From: Treponema sp.
GTDB taxonomy: Bacteria; Spirochaetota; Spirochaetia; Treponematales; Breznakiellaceae
DNA length: 5,814 bases
Assembly (NCBI GenBank): GCA_031276685.1
Contig: JAISMQ010000020.1
Location: forward strand, 1 to 5,814
Direction of reading: 5' to 3'
The position numbers were made by a program, and so were the translations under genes. The notes under the pieces were generated by a model that ran no database searches, was not told the origin of the DNA, and was given only the letters and a program-made list of their open reading frames with translations. Below are positions 1 through 5,814 of the stretch, piece by piece; positions within the stretch are counted from its first letter, which is position 1; every line of letters starts with the position of its first letter.

Positions 1-288
1 ATGAACGATGCCCAGGATCCGGATCAACTGGCCGCTCATCTGGAATACCTTAAAGGTGACGATGGTATCCTAATGCCCTATGTACTCCTTACAGGTGTCC
101 AGGCGGAGGAGTACAACGCCATTATGACCGATATTAATACCGTCATTGAGGAATTCTACACGGCGGTCATCCGGGGCGTCCGGCCGGTGTCCGACACTGC
201 CGCCTTTCTCAACCAGCTTAACAACATGGGTATAAACCGGGCCCAGCAGATTTACCAGGCCGCCTACGACGCCTACCTGCTTAAATAA
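1..288 (+). CDS. C-terminal part of an extracellular sugar-binding protein (LplA/LipO-like ABC importer)
   Basis: This is the last 95 residues of a solute-binding protein that captures oligosaccharides outside the cell for an ABC importer. The 5' end is cut by the window edge, and the ATG at base 1 is most likely an internal Met, since family members are roughly 500 residues long. What is seen is an acidic helical segment (EEYNAIMTDINTVIEEFYTA), then an 'FxxG-like' stretch (IRGVRPVSDTAAF), then LNNMGINRAQQIYQAAYDAY just before the stop. This order, with the closing 'MGi...iYQaAYDrY' signature, is what I know from the C-termini of LplA/LipO-type binding proteins (family 1-like, often annotated as aldouronate transport). 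The lipoprotein signal and the ligand site are not in view. The gene is followed by a stem-loop and then two glycosidase genes on the same strand, which supports an oligosaccharide ligand. The ligand itself cannot be read from this fragment. Confidence 0.75.
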   Translation: MNDAQDPDQLAAHLEYLKGDDGILMPYVLLTGVQAEEYNAIMTDINTVIEEFYTAVIRGVRPVSDTAAFLNQLNNMGINRAQQIYQAAYDAYLLK

Positions 289-307
289 CCTTTTTGTGCT
301 TTACTGT

Positions 308-337
308 AAGGGCGCCTCTGTTACGGGCGTCCTTTTT
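308..337 (+). terminator. Stem-loop with T-tract (rho-independent terminator or leaky attenuator)
   Basis: AAGGGCGCC (308-316) pairs with GGGCGTCCTT (326-334) in a 9-bp stem with one G-T wobble and a 9-nt loop. It is followed directly by TTTTT (333-337), which overlaps the base of the stem. It begins 20 bases after the stop of the binding-protein gene. Only 26 bases separate the T-tract from the next ATG, leaving no room for a promoter after it. I therefore infer partial termination, which would keep binding-protein mRNA in excess over the downstream hydrolase mRNA. Confidence 0.75.
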
Positions 338-363
338 AAATTTCACTACCGGGGAGCAGGATT

Positions 364-2955
364 ATGGACAAGAATTTAACCGAGGCACTGTCCGGGCAGA
401 CGGACAACTACATTTTACCCTTTTTCTGGATGCACGAAGGCAACGCGGGCCGCCTGCGGGATCTGGTGCGGCAGGTTTACTCAAGCGGGGTAAAGGCCCT
501 GTGCGTGGAGTCCCGGCCCCATGAAAAGTTCGGCGAGGAAGAATGGTGGGCCGATATGGAGATCGTCCTGGACGAATCCGCCGCGCTGGGCATGAAGGTG
601 TGGATCCTGGACGACAAGCACTTCCCCACCGGCTACGCCAACGGGCTTATCGAAAAAAAGTACCCCGGACGGCGGAAATGGCAGATTATCGAGCGTCACG
701 CCGACGCGGTGGGCCCCATGCCGGGGGCCTCCATGCTGCTGCCCGATCTTGCCGAAGAAGACGAGCTGCTGGGCGTGGCGGCCTACCCGCGTCCGGGAAA
801 GGACGAGGCGGTTGAATTCGGGCCCGTGAATTTGAGCGGCAAGGTCCGGGGTTCCTTTGTGTACTGGGATATCCCCGAAGGATTCTGGCGCGTCTTTTAC
901 TTTATCAAGACCCGGCAGGGAACCCGTGAAACGAATTACATCCACCTTATCGACCGGGAATCGGTGGAGGCGCAGATCGAAGGGGTCTACGAGCCCCATT
1001 ACCGGAAGCTGGGGAAATATTTCGGCAACACCCTGGCGGGCTTCTTTTCCGATGAACCGAGAATGGGGAACGACTGGAACGACGGGGGCGTTCCTACCTA
1101 CGGTTTCTACGACAAGCGTCCCGGCATGAGGGGCATGGCCCTGCCCTGGAGCGACGGGCTGTACGCCCAACTGAACGGGCGCTGCGCCGGCAAGGCCCCG
1201 GCCGGGTTTGAGGGCTCCCCGGCGCTGGCCTTTCTGGCGGGGCTCTGGTTCGGCATGGGGCCGGAAACGCCGGGAATCCGTTACGACTACATGGACATTG
1301 TCTCCCTCCTGTACCGGGACAACTTTTGCCGGCCCATCGGCGACTGGTGCCGCGCCCACGGGGTTGAGTACATCGGCCACGTTATCGAGGAGATGAACGC
1401 CCATGCCCGGCTGGGGTACGGCGCCGGCCATTATTTCCGCGCCCTGGACGGGCAGGACATGAGCGGCATCGACGTTGTGCTGCACCAGGTTATGCCGGGT
1501 TTCGGGGACCGGACCGTGAGCATGTCCTGCGCCGGGGGCTGGGCCGATCCCGATTTTTTCCACTACGTGCTGGGCAAACTTGGATCCTCCATGGCGCATA
1601 TCAAGCCTTCCCTTAAAAACCGGGCCATGTGCGAAGTTTTTGGCGCTTACGGCTGGGCGGAGGGCGTCCCGATGATGAAATGGCTTATGGATCACCTGCT
1701 GGTCCGGGGGATCAACCGCTTTGTGCCCCACGCCTTTTCGCCTAAATTCCCCGACCCCGACTGCCCGCCCCATTTTGGCGCGGAGGGCCGGGACCCCCAG
1801 TTTGAAGGCTTTGGGGAACTCATGGGCTACGTCAACCGCGTGGTCCACCTTCTGGAAGGCGCCGTCCACCAGGCCCCCTGCGCGCTGCTCTACCACGCGG
1901 AGGCGGAATGGATAAGCGGCGATGATTGTATGTTTACCCAGGCGCCCGCCAAGATCCTGTGGGAAGCCCACCTGGATTATGACATTCTGCCGCTGGACGC
2001 CCTGCTGGAAGGCGCAGCGGTGGAGGATTCCCGGCTGCGGGTACATCAGGAATACTACCGCTGTCTCGTGGTCCCCCGGTCTGCCCTGCTGCCCCCCGGG
2101 GCGCTTGCGGCTCTGAACGGTCTGGCGGCGGCGGGCCTTCCGGTGCTTTACGCCGGCGGCGCTCCCGCCGGAATCCGGTCGCCGGAAGTGGTTCCCCTGG
2201 AACACCTGGCGGCGGCCATCAGGAAACAGGGTATTGGCGACATTACTGTCAAAGGCGATTTCCCCCTGCTCCGCGTCTCCCACTGGGCCCGCGGGCTGAA
2301 CCACTTCTTTATGCTGTTCAACGAGGACATCGTAAAACCGGCGGCGACGACCGTCCGCACGCCCTGTTCGGGGAAGTACCTCAAACTCGACCTGTTGAAC
2401 GGACGGTATTCCGCCCACGAAGGCCCGTCCGTGGCGATCAGCCTTGCCCCCTATCAGTCCCTTGTCGTGGTGTACGGCCCGGAACTTCCGGAACCCAACT
2501 GCGCGGAGGCCGGGTACCGTTCCGCCGAAACCCTGGACCTAAGCTGGGACATCGATCTGTACGAAACGGGGACGGGAGCCCTGAACGGGGCCTTTACGCC
2601 CTACCGTAAGAACTCCGCGCTGCACAACATCACCGGGGCGGAGGGGAAGCCCGATTTTTCCGGCCGTATCCGTTACCGGGCGGAATTCAGCCTGCAAAAA
2701 GCTGAAGGGATCCTGGCCCTGGACTTCAACGCGCCGGGGCAGACGGTCAAGATGAAGCTCAACGGGAAGGACTGCGGCATGAGGATCTGCCCGCCCTATC
2801 AGTACGATGTTACCGGCATCGCCAAACCCGGCGCCAACACCCTGGAACTGGAGATAGCCAATACGCTGGTACAGAGCGTCAAGGATCAGTTTTCGTTCTA
2901 CGTACAGATTCCGCCTTCGGGCTTGCAGGATCCGGTGCGGCTGCTCAGAGGATAG
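364..2955 (+). CDS. GH106-like glycoside hydrolase (alpha-L-rhamnosidase-type), cytosolic
   Basis: This is an 863-residue protein that probably removes L-rhamnose or a related sugar from imported oligosaccharides. The N-terminus has no signal peptide or membrane segment, so it should act in the cytoplasm. Domains by eye: a barrel start (NYILPFFW, 15-22; CVESRPH, 47-53; WILDDKHFPTGYANG, 80-94); a beta-rich insertion at about 100-215; barrel continuation with GFFSDEPR (226-233) and GHVIEEMNAHARLGYGAGHY (338-357) followed by GIDVVLHQ (368-375); an amidotransferase-like alpha/beta domain from about 500 (ALLYHAEAEW, 507-516) to 600; a beta-sandwich at about 620-705; and a C-terminal galactose-binding-like sandwich (764-863) with LNGK, CPPYQYDVT (809-817) and PSGLQDPVRL (851-860). 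The closing sandwich resembles those of GH106 and GH2. Glu231, Glu342 and Glu343 are candidate catalytic acids, by inference only. The ATG has GGGGAG (351-356) seven bases upstream. Family assignment is from memory of motifs; the protein is shorter than many GH106 enzymes (about 1,000 residues), and the substrate could differ. Confidence 0.7.
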   Translation: MDKNLTEALSGQTDNYILPFFWMHEGNAGRLRDLVRQVYSSGVKALCVESRPHEKFGEEEWWADMEIVLDESAALGMKVWILDDKHFPTGYANGLIEKKYPGRRKWQIIERHADAVGPMPGASMLLPDLAEEDELLGVAAYPRPGKDEAVEFGPVNLSGKVRGSFVYWDIPEGFWRVFYFIKTRQGTRETNYIHLIDRESVEAQIEGVYEPHYRKLGKYFGNTLAGFFSDEPRMGNDWNDGGVPTYGFYDKRPGMRGMALPWSDGLYAQLNGRCAGKAPAGFEGSPALAFLAGLWFGMGPETPGIRYDYMDIVSLLYRDNFCRPIGDWCRAHGVEYIGHVIEEMNAHARLGYGAGHYFRALDGQDMSGIDVVLHQVMPGFGDRTVSMSCAGGWADPDFFHYVLGKLGSSMAHIKPSLKNRAMCEVFGAYGWAEGVPMMKWLMDHLLVRGINRFVPHAFSPKFPDPDCPPHFGAEGRDPQFEGFGELMGYVNRVVHLLEGAVHQAPCALLYHAEAEWISGDDCMFTQAPAKILWEAHLDYDILPLDALLEGAAVEDSRLRVHQEYYRCLVVPRSALLPPGALAALNGLAAAGLPVLYAGGAPAGIRSPEVVPLEHLAAAIRKQGIGDITVKGDFPLLRVSHWARGLNHFFMLFNEDIVKPAATTVRTPCSGKYLKLDLLNGRYSAHEGPSVAISLAPYQSLVVVYGPELPEPNCAEAGYRSAETLDLSWDIDLYETGTGALNGAFTPYRKNSALHNITGAEGKPDFSGRIRYRAEFSLQKAEGILALDFNAPGQTVKMKLNGKDCGMRICPPYQYDVTGIAKPGANTLELEIANTLVQSVKDQFSFYVQIPPSGLQDPVRLLRG

Positions 2956-2974
2956 GGGCGGCTGTATTTTTTCC

Positions 2975-3002
2975 AGGAAGCGATTATAGTGGGGGCCGGA
3001 GG
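2975..3002 (+). promoter_or_regulatory. Two competing Shine-Dalgarno sites for the fucosidase
   Basis: AGGAAG (2975-2980) lies eight bases before GTG 2989. GGAGG (2998-3002) lies ten bases before TTG 3013. Both starts are in frame. The eight extra residues of the longer form (MGAGGLKI) fall outside the conserved GH29 core, which begins near residue 20, so conservation does not decide. The second site matches the anti-SD better; the first has the better start codon. Confidence 0.5.
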
Positions 3003-4329
3003 GCTAAAAATTTTGGAACATAAAAATATCCGCGAACGCAGCCAGCGGACCGCGTGGTTTCAGGATGCGCGGTTTGGGATGTTCATTCACTGGGGGCTTT
3101 ACGCAATCCCCGCCAGGGGGGAGTGGGTACGGAGTACGGAGCGCATACGTCACGAAGATTACCTTGAGTACTTTAGGGAATTCGACGCGGCGGAGTATGA
3201 ACCCAGGGAATGGGCGCGCTTGGCGAAAAAGGCGGGGATGAAGTACGCCGTGCTGACGGCAAAGCACCACGACGGGTTTTGCCTGTGGGATACGAAGCTT
3301 ACGGATTTTAAGTCCACCAATACCCCTGCGGGCCGGGACATGGTGCGGGAATACCTGGAAGCCTTTCGGGAGGAGGGCCTTAAAGCCGGGCTTTACTTTT
3401 CCATCATCGACTGGCGGCACCCGGATTTTCCCCACTACGGGGATCGGCAGCACCCGCTGCGGGACGACCCGGCGGAGAAAAACGACGCCAGGGATTTTAA
3501 CCGCTACCTCGATTTTATGCACAGCCAGATTCGGGAACTGTTAACCGGCTACGGCAGGCTGGACATCATGTGGTTCGATTTTTCGTATGGCAAGATGAAG
3601 GGCGCCGCGTGGAAGGCCCAGGAGCTTATCAGCATGGTCCGTTCCCTTCAGCCCTGGCTTGTCGTGGACAACCGCCTGGAAGGTTCGGGGGAAGAATCCG
3701 GAACCATACTAACGGCAAACCCGTCGGATTACGCCGGGGACTTTGCCTGCCCCGAGCAGATGATACCCCCGGGGGGCATTATGAACGAACTGGGGCAGCC
3801 GGTCCCCTGGGAAGCCTGCATCACGCTGAACAACCACTGGGGTTACTGCGCGGCGGACTCGCACTGGAAAAGCGCGGACATGGTGATACGCATGCTGGTG
3901 GAATGTGTGTCCAAGGGGGGCAACCTTCTCCTTAACGTGGGGCCCGACGCCAAGGGCCGGATCCCCGCCGCCTCCGCCGCTGTTCTGGAAGAGGTGGGCC
4001 GCTGGATGGCGGACAACGGCGAAAGCATCTACGGCTGCGGCGCTGCGGCATACCCAAAACCCGAATGGGGCCGCTTTACCCAAAAGGGAAAGAAACTCTA
4101 CGCCCATGTTTTTGAGCCCCAGGCCGGCGGCGTCTGCCTGCCCGGTCTGGCGGGGAAGGTCGGGGCCCTTAGACTCCTGGCAGACGGCAGCGAGGTACGG
4201 GCCGCAAAATACTGGAACCTTGCCGAATACCCGGAGCATGTCTTTTTCCACCTTAACCCCCAGAGCTTTGACAGCTACCCCCTGCCCGATCCCAGGGATA
4301 CGGTGGTAGAAGTCAGGCTTAAAACTTAA
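2989..4329 (+). CDS. Alpha-L-fucosidase, GH29, cytosolic
   Basis: This is a retaining exo-alpha-L-fucosidase that releases L-fucose from oligosaccharide ends. The 446 residues match the usual GH29 length. The barrel starts at WFQDARFGMFIHWGLYA (23-39), with the fucose-binding His34 and Trp35. KHHDGFCLWD (92-101) carries the His pair that binds sugar. GLKAGLYFSIIDWRHPDFP follows. DIMWFDF (192-198) gives Asp197 as nucleophile by alignment with the Thermotoga maritima enzyme (Asp224). DFACPEQ (251-257) gives Glu256 as the likely acid/base, in the position of Thermotoga Glu266. WGYCAADSHW and GGNLLLNVGPDAKGRIP (310-326) close the barrel. A small beta-sandwich covers about 355-446. No signal peptide is present, so the substrate must be imported, which fits the binding-protein gene upstream. 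The gene starts 33 bases after the GH106-like gene and is probably cotranscribed with it. The start is uncertain: GTG 2989 (AGGAAG eight bases upstream) or TTG 3013 (GGAGG ten bases upstream). Confidence 0.94.
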   Translation: MGAGGLKILEHKNIRERSQRTAWFQDARFGMFIHWGLYAIPARGEWVRSTERIRHEDYLEYFREFDAAEYEPREWARLAKKAGMKYAVLTAKHHDGFCLWDTKLTDFKSTNTPAGRDMVREYLEAFREEGLKAGLYFSIIDWRHPDFPHYGDRQHPLRDDPAEKNDARDFNRYLDFMHSQIRELLTGYGRLDIMWFDFSYGKMKGAAWKAQELISMVRSLQPWLVVDNRLEGSGEESGTILTANPSDYAGDFACPEQMIPPGGIMNELGQPVPWEACITLNNHWGYCAADSHWKSADMVIRMLVECVSKGGNLLLNVGPDAKGRIPAASAAVLEEVGRWMADNGESIYGCGAAAYPKPEWGRFTQKGKKLYAHVFEPQAGGVCLPGLAGKVGALRLLADGSEVRAAKYWNLAEYPEHVFFHLNPQSFDSYPLPDPRDTVVEVRLKT

Positions 4330-4338
4330 AATTTCACA

Positions 4339-4358
4339 GGACAAGAACCTTCTTGACC
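4339..4358. repeat. Short inverted repeat in the gap before the ABC-F gene
   Basis: CAAGAA (4342-4347) and TTCTTG (4350-4355) are perfect inverted copies around CC. They are flanked by a non-pairing A on each side and then GG (4339-4340) and CC (4357-4358). As RNA it gives a five-pair stem with a four-base loop. It has no T-tract after it, so it is not a typical terminator. It could be a protein-binding dyad or chance; nothing further supports either reading. Confidence 0.4.
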
Positions 4359-4371
4359 GGGGTACCAGTAC

Positions 4372-4377
4372 GGAGGT
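4372..4377 (+). promoter_or_regulatory. Shine-Dalgarno that sets the GTG start of the ABC-F gene
   Basis: GGAGGT is a near-perfect anti-SD match. GGAGG ends four bases before GTG 4381, slightly closer than usual. No ATG is available nearby in frame. The next in-frame GTG (4402) would cut into the first conserved strand (FHSVYFSYP), so 4381 is the best start. Confidence 0.75.
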
Positions 4378-4380
4378 CCC

Positions 4381-5814
4381 GTGGCTGTTCGCTTTCACTC
4401 GGTGTATTTTTCCTACCCCTCGACCGTGGAACCTGTGCTGCGGGACTTGAATCTGGAATTCCGCGAAGGCTGGACCGGCATCACCGGGGATAACGGCGCG
4501 GGGAAAACAACGTTTCTCATGCTTGCTGCGGGGATCCTGGAACCCCAGGCGGGAAAGATCGAAGGGGCCGGGGGTATTTACTGCCCCCAGCGTACCGATG
4601 ACCTGCCGGAATTGTGGGAAGATTTTTTTTACGATTCCGGACACGAGGGGGGCCGCCTTATGTCCCGGCTTGGGATCGGCGCCGATTGGCCCTACCGCTG
4701 GGAAAGCCTGAGCCACGGGGAACGCAAACGGCTGCAGCTTGGCCTTGCCCTGTGGCGGCGGCCCGCGCTGCTGGCGATTGACGAGCCCACCAACCACCTG
4801 GACCGGGAGGCCAGGGCCTTTGTTACATCGGCCCTGGAATCCTACTCAGGCGCGGGATTGCTGGTGAGCCACGACCGCGCCCTCCTCGACACGCTCTGCG
4901 GCAACTGTCTCTTTATCCGGCAGGGCACAGCGGTACTGCGGCCCGGCGGCATTTCCCGGGGCCTTGCGGAAGAAGAACGCGAGGCAAAGGAAGCGGGCCG
5001 CCTGCGGAAAGAACTGGGCCGGGAGCGGGACCGGATCGCGTCGGAGGCGGAGGCCCGGCGGCGGGCGGTGGAAGGATCAAAGAACCGCCTGTCCAAAAAA
5101 ACCATCAACCCACGGGATAACGATACCAGGGGCAAGATCAACCTGGCCCGGCTTTCCGGCAAGGACCGGACCGCTGCGGATCAATACAAACGCATGGAAA
5201 ACCGCCTTGCCCGGGCGGACCAGGCCCTTTCCGCCGTCGATGCCCCCGGCCGGAGGAAGCAGGGCATTACGCTGCCGGCCGCCCTTGCCCGCATGGACCG
5301 GATCCTCGCCGTTCCCGGCGGAAGCATCCCGCTGGGCGGGGAGGGGAGGGCGCTTGCCTTCCCCGATCTTGTGATCCGCCCCGGCGACCGGATCGCCCTT
5401 ACCGGGCACAACGGGGCGGGAAAATCGACCCTGATACGCTATATGCTGGAACAGATCCCCGAACAGACAGGAATACTGTACATTCCGCAGGAGATAAGCG
5501 CCGGGGAGGGGAGGGCGGCGCTGGAAAGGATTCTGCGCGAAACGGAACAGAACCGGGGGGAGATTTTGGCCCGCTATTCCCGGCTTGGGTCCGACCCCGC
5601 CCTGCTTCTCCAGTCCCGGCTCCCCAGCCCCGGCGAAACCAGGAAGCTCCTTATCGCCTGCGGCGTGTTTAGTAATCCTGCGCTTATTATCATGGACGAG
5701 CCCACCAACCACCTGGATCTTACGTCCATCCGCCTTTTGGAAGAAAGCCTGGCGGAAGTTTCCTGCGCCCTGTTCCTTGTAAGCCATGACGATGCCTTCC
5801 TGGCCGCCCTGACA
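4381..5814 (+). CDS. ABC-F family ATPase (ribosome-associated type), 3' end outside window
   Basis: An open frame of 478 codons runs without a stop to the window end. It encodes a tandem-ATPase ABC-F protein with no membrane segments; the family binds the ribosomal E site in translation control or antibiotic protection. NBD1: Walker A GDNGAGKTT (36-44), Q-loop Gln70, signature LSHGE (110-114), Walker B LLAIDEP (130-136) running into TNHLD, and H-switch His164. A highly charged helical linker follows at about 190-300, rich in Glu, Arg and Lys. NBD2: Walker A TGHNGAGKST (341-350), Gln370, a degenerate signature LPSPGE (414-419), Walker B LIIMDEP (435-441) plus TNHLD, and VSHDD (467-471). The doubled DEPTNHLD is the ABC-F hallmark. 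Only about 69 residues separate the Walker A Lys and the signature Ser in NBD1, so the arm insertion of EttA-like members is absent. The gene follows the fucosidase by 51 bases. Housekeeping versus resistance role cannot be told from sequence alone. Confidence 0.92.
   Translation, partial: MAVRFHSVYFSYPSTVEPVLRDLNLEFREGWTGITGDNGAGKTTFLMLAAGILEPQAGKIEGAGGIYCPQRTDDLPELWEDFFYDSGHEGGRLMSRLGIGADWPYRWESLSHGERKRLQLGLALWRRPALLAIDEPTNHLDREARAFVTSALESYSGAGLLVSHDRALLDTLCGNCLFIRQGTAVLRPGGISRGLAEEEREAKEAGRLRKELGRERDRIASEAEARRRAVEGSKNRLSKKTINPRDNDTRGKINLARLSGKDRTAADQYKRMENRLARADQALSAVDAPGRRKQGITLPAALARMDRILAVPGGSIPLGGEGRALAFPDLVIRPGDRIALTGHNGAGKSTLIRYMLEQIPEQTGILYIPQEISAGEGRAALERILRETEQNRGEILARYSRLGSDPALLLQSRLPSPGETRKLLIACGVFSNPALIIMDEPTNHLDLTSIRLLEESLAEVSCALFLVSHDDAFLAALT

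Noticed and set aside
337..342. TAAATT as a -10 box for the GH106-like gene
   Set aside because: No -35-like sequence lies 16-18 bases upstream; that stretch is the GC-rich terminator stem.
481..2418. Long 645-codon open frame on the minus strand, opposite the GH106-like gene
   Set aside because: It lies wholly antisense to a well-supported gene. Its translation is rich in Pro, Gly, Arg and His with no recognisable domain, as expected for the shadow of a GC-biased gene.
4359..4380. Hairpin between GGGG and CCC that would hide the ABC-F ribosome site
   Set aside because: Only about three Watson-Crick pairs plus two wobbles form, too weak to support a regulatory call.
4353..4381. TTGACC at 4353-4358 as a -35 box for the ABC-F gene
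   Set aside because: The matching -10 position would fall on the SD/start region (about 4376-4381), which is GC-rich and does not resemble TATAAT.
3709..4797. 362-codon minus-strand frame across the fucosidase end and the ABC-F start
   Set aside because: It runs antisense to GH29 and ABC-F motifs that are clearly conserved on the + strand, and shows no domain of its own.
5077..5787. 236-codon minus-strand frame opposite the ABC-F linker and second ATPase domain
   Set aside because: The + strand here encodes intact Walker A, Walker B and H-switch motifs. The antisense translation is low in complexity and unrecognisable.

Overview
The window reads as a piece of a carbohydrate-uptake and degradation locus followed by an ABC-F ATPase gene. 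All four genes lie on the + strand and are closely packed. The DNA is GC-rich by eye, with strong G/C bias at third codon positions and many CGG, GGG and CCC runs. The solute-binding protein type (LplA/LipO-like), the cytosolic glycosidases and the ABC-F protein fit an anaerobic, gut-type, polysaccharide-using bacterium. A treponeme-like spirochaete or a Clostridia/Paenibacillus-like Bacillota are the best guesses. No rRNA or other phylogenetic marker is present, so this is inference only.

Layout. (1) 1-288: the C-terminal end of an extracellular sugar-binding lipoprotein of an ABC importer; its start lies outside the window. (2) 308-337: a stem-loop plus T-tract, probably a complete or leaky terminator. 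(3) 364-2955: an 863-aa GH106-like (alpha-L-rhamnosidase-type) glycoside hydrolase with no signal peptide. (4) 2989-4329: a GH29 alpha-L-fucosidase, also without a signal peptide. (5) 4330-4380: a short gap with a small inverted repeat and a strong Shine-Dalgarno. (6) 4381-5814: an ABC-F protein with a GTG start, two nucleotide-binding domains and a charged linker; it runs off the window end.

How the genes fit together (inference). The binding protein would capture oligosaccharides outside the cell and pass them to a permease encoded outside the window. The two cytosolic exo-type hydrolases would then remove 6-deoxy sugars (L-rhamnose-like and L-fucose residues). This suggests a diet of plant pectin or gum, mucin or microbial exopolysaccharide fragments. 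The ABC-F gene has no obvious link to sugar use; its family acts on the ribosome in translation or antibiotic protection. It may simply sit downstream, possibly reached by read-through.

No mobile element, CRISPR array, tRNA or rRNA was seen. Nothing here is clearly a new system. The points most worth a second look are the divergent GH106-like enzyme, the hairpin between the binding protein and the hydrolases, and the compact ABC-F protein with a degenerate second signature motif.
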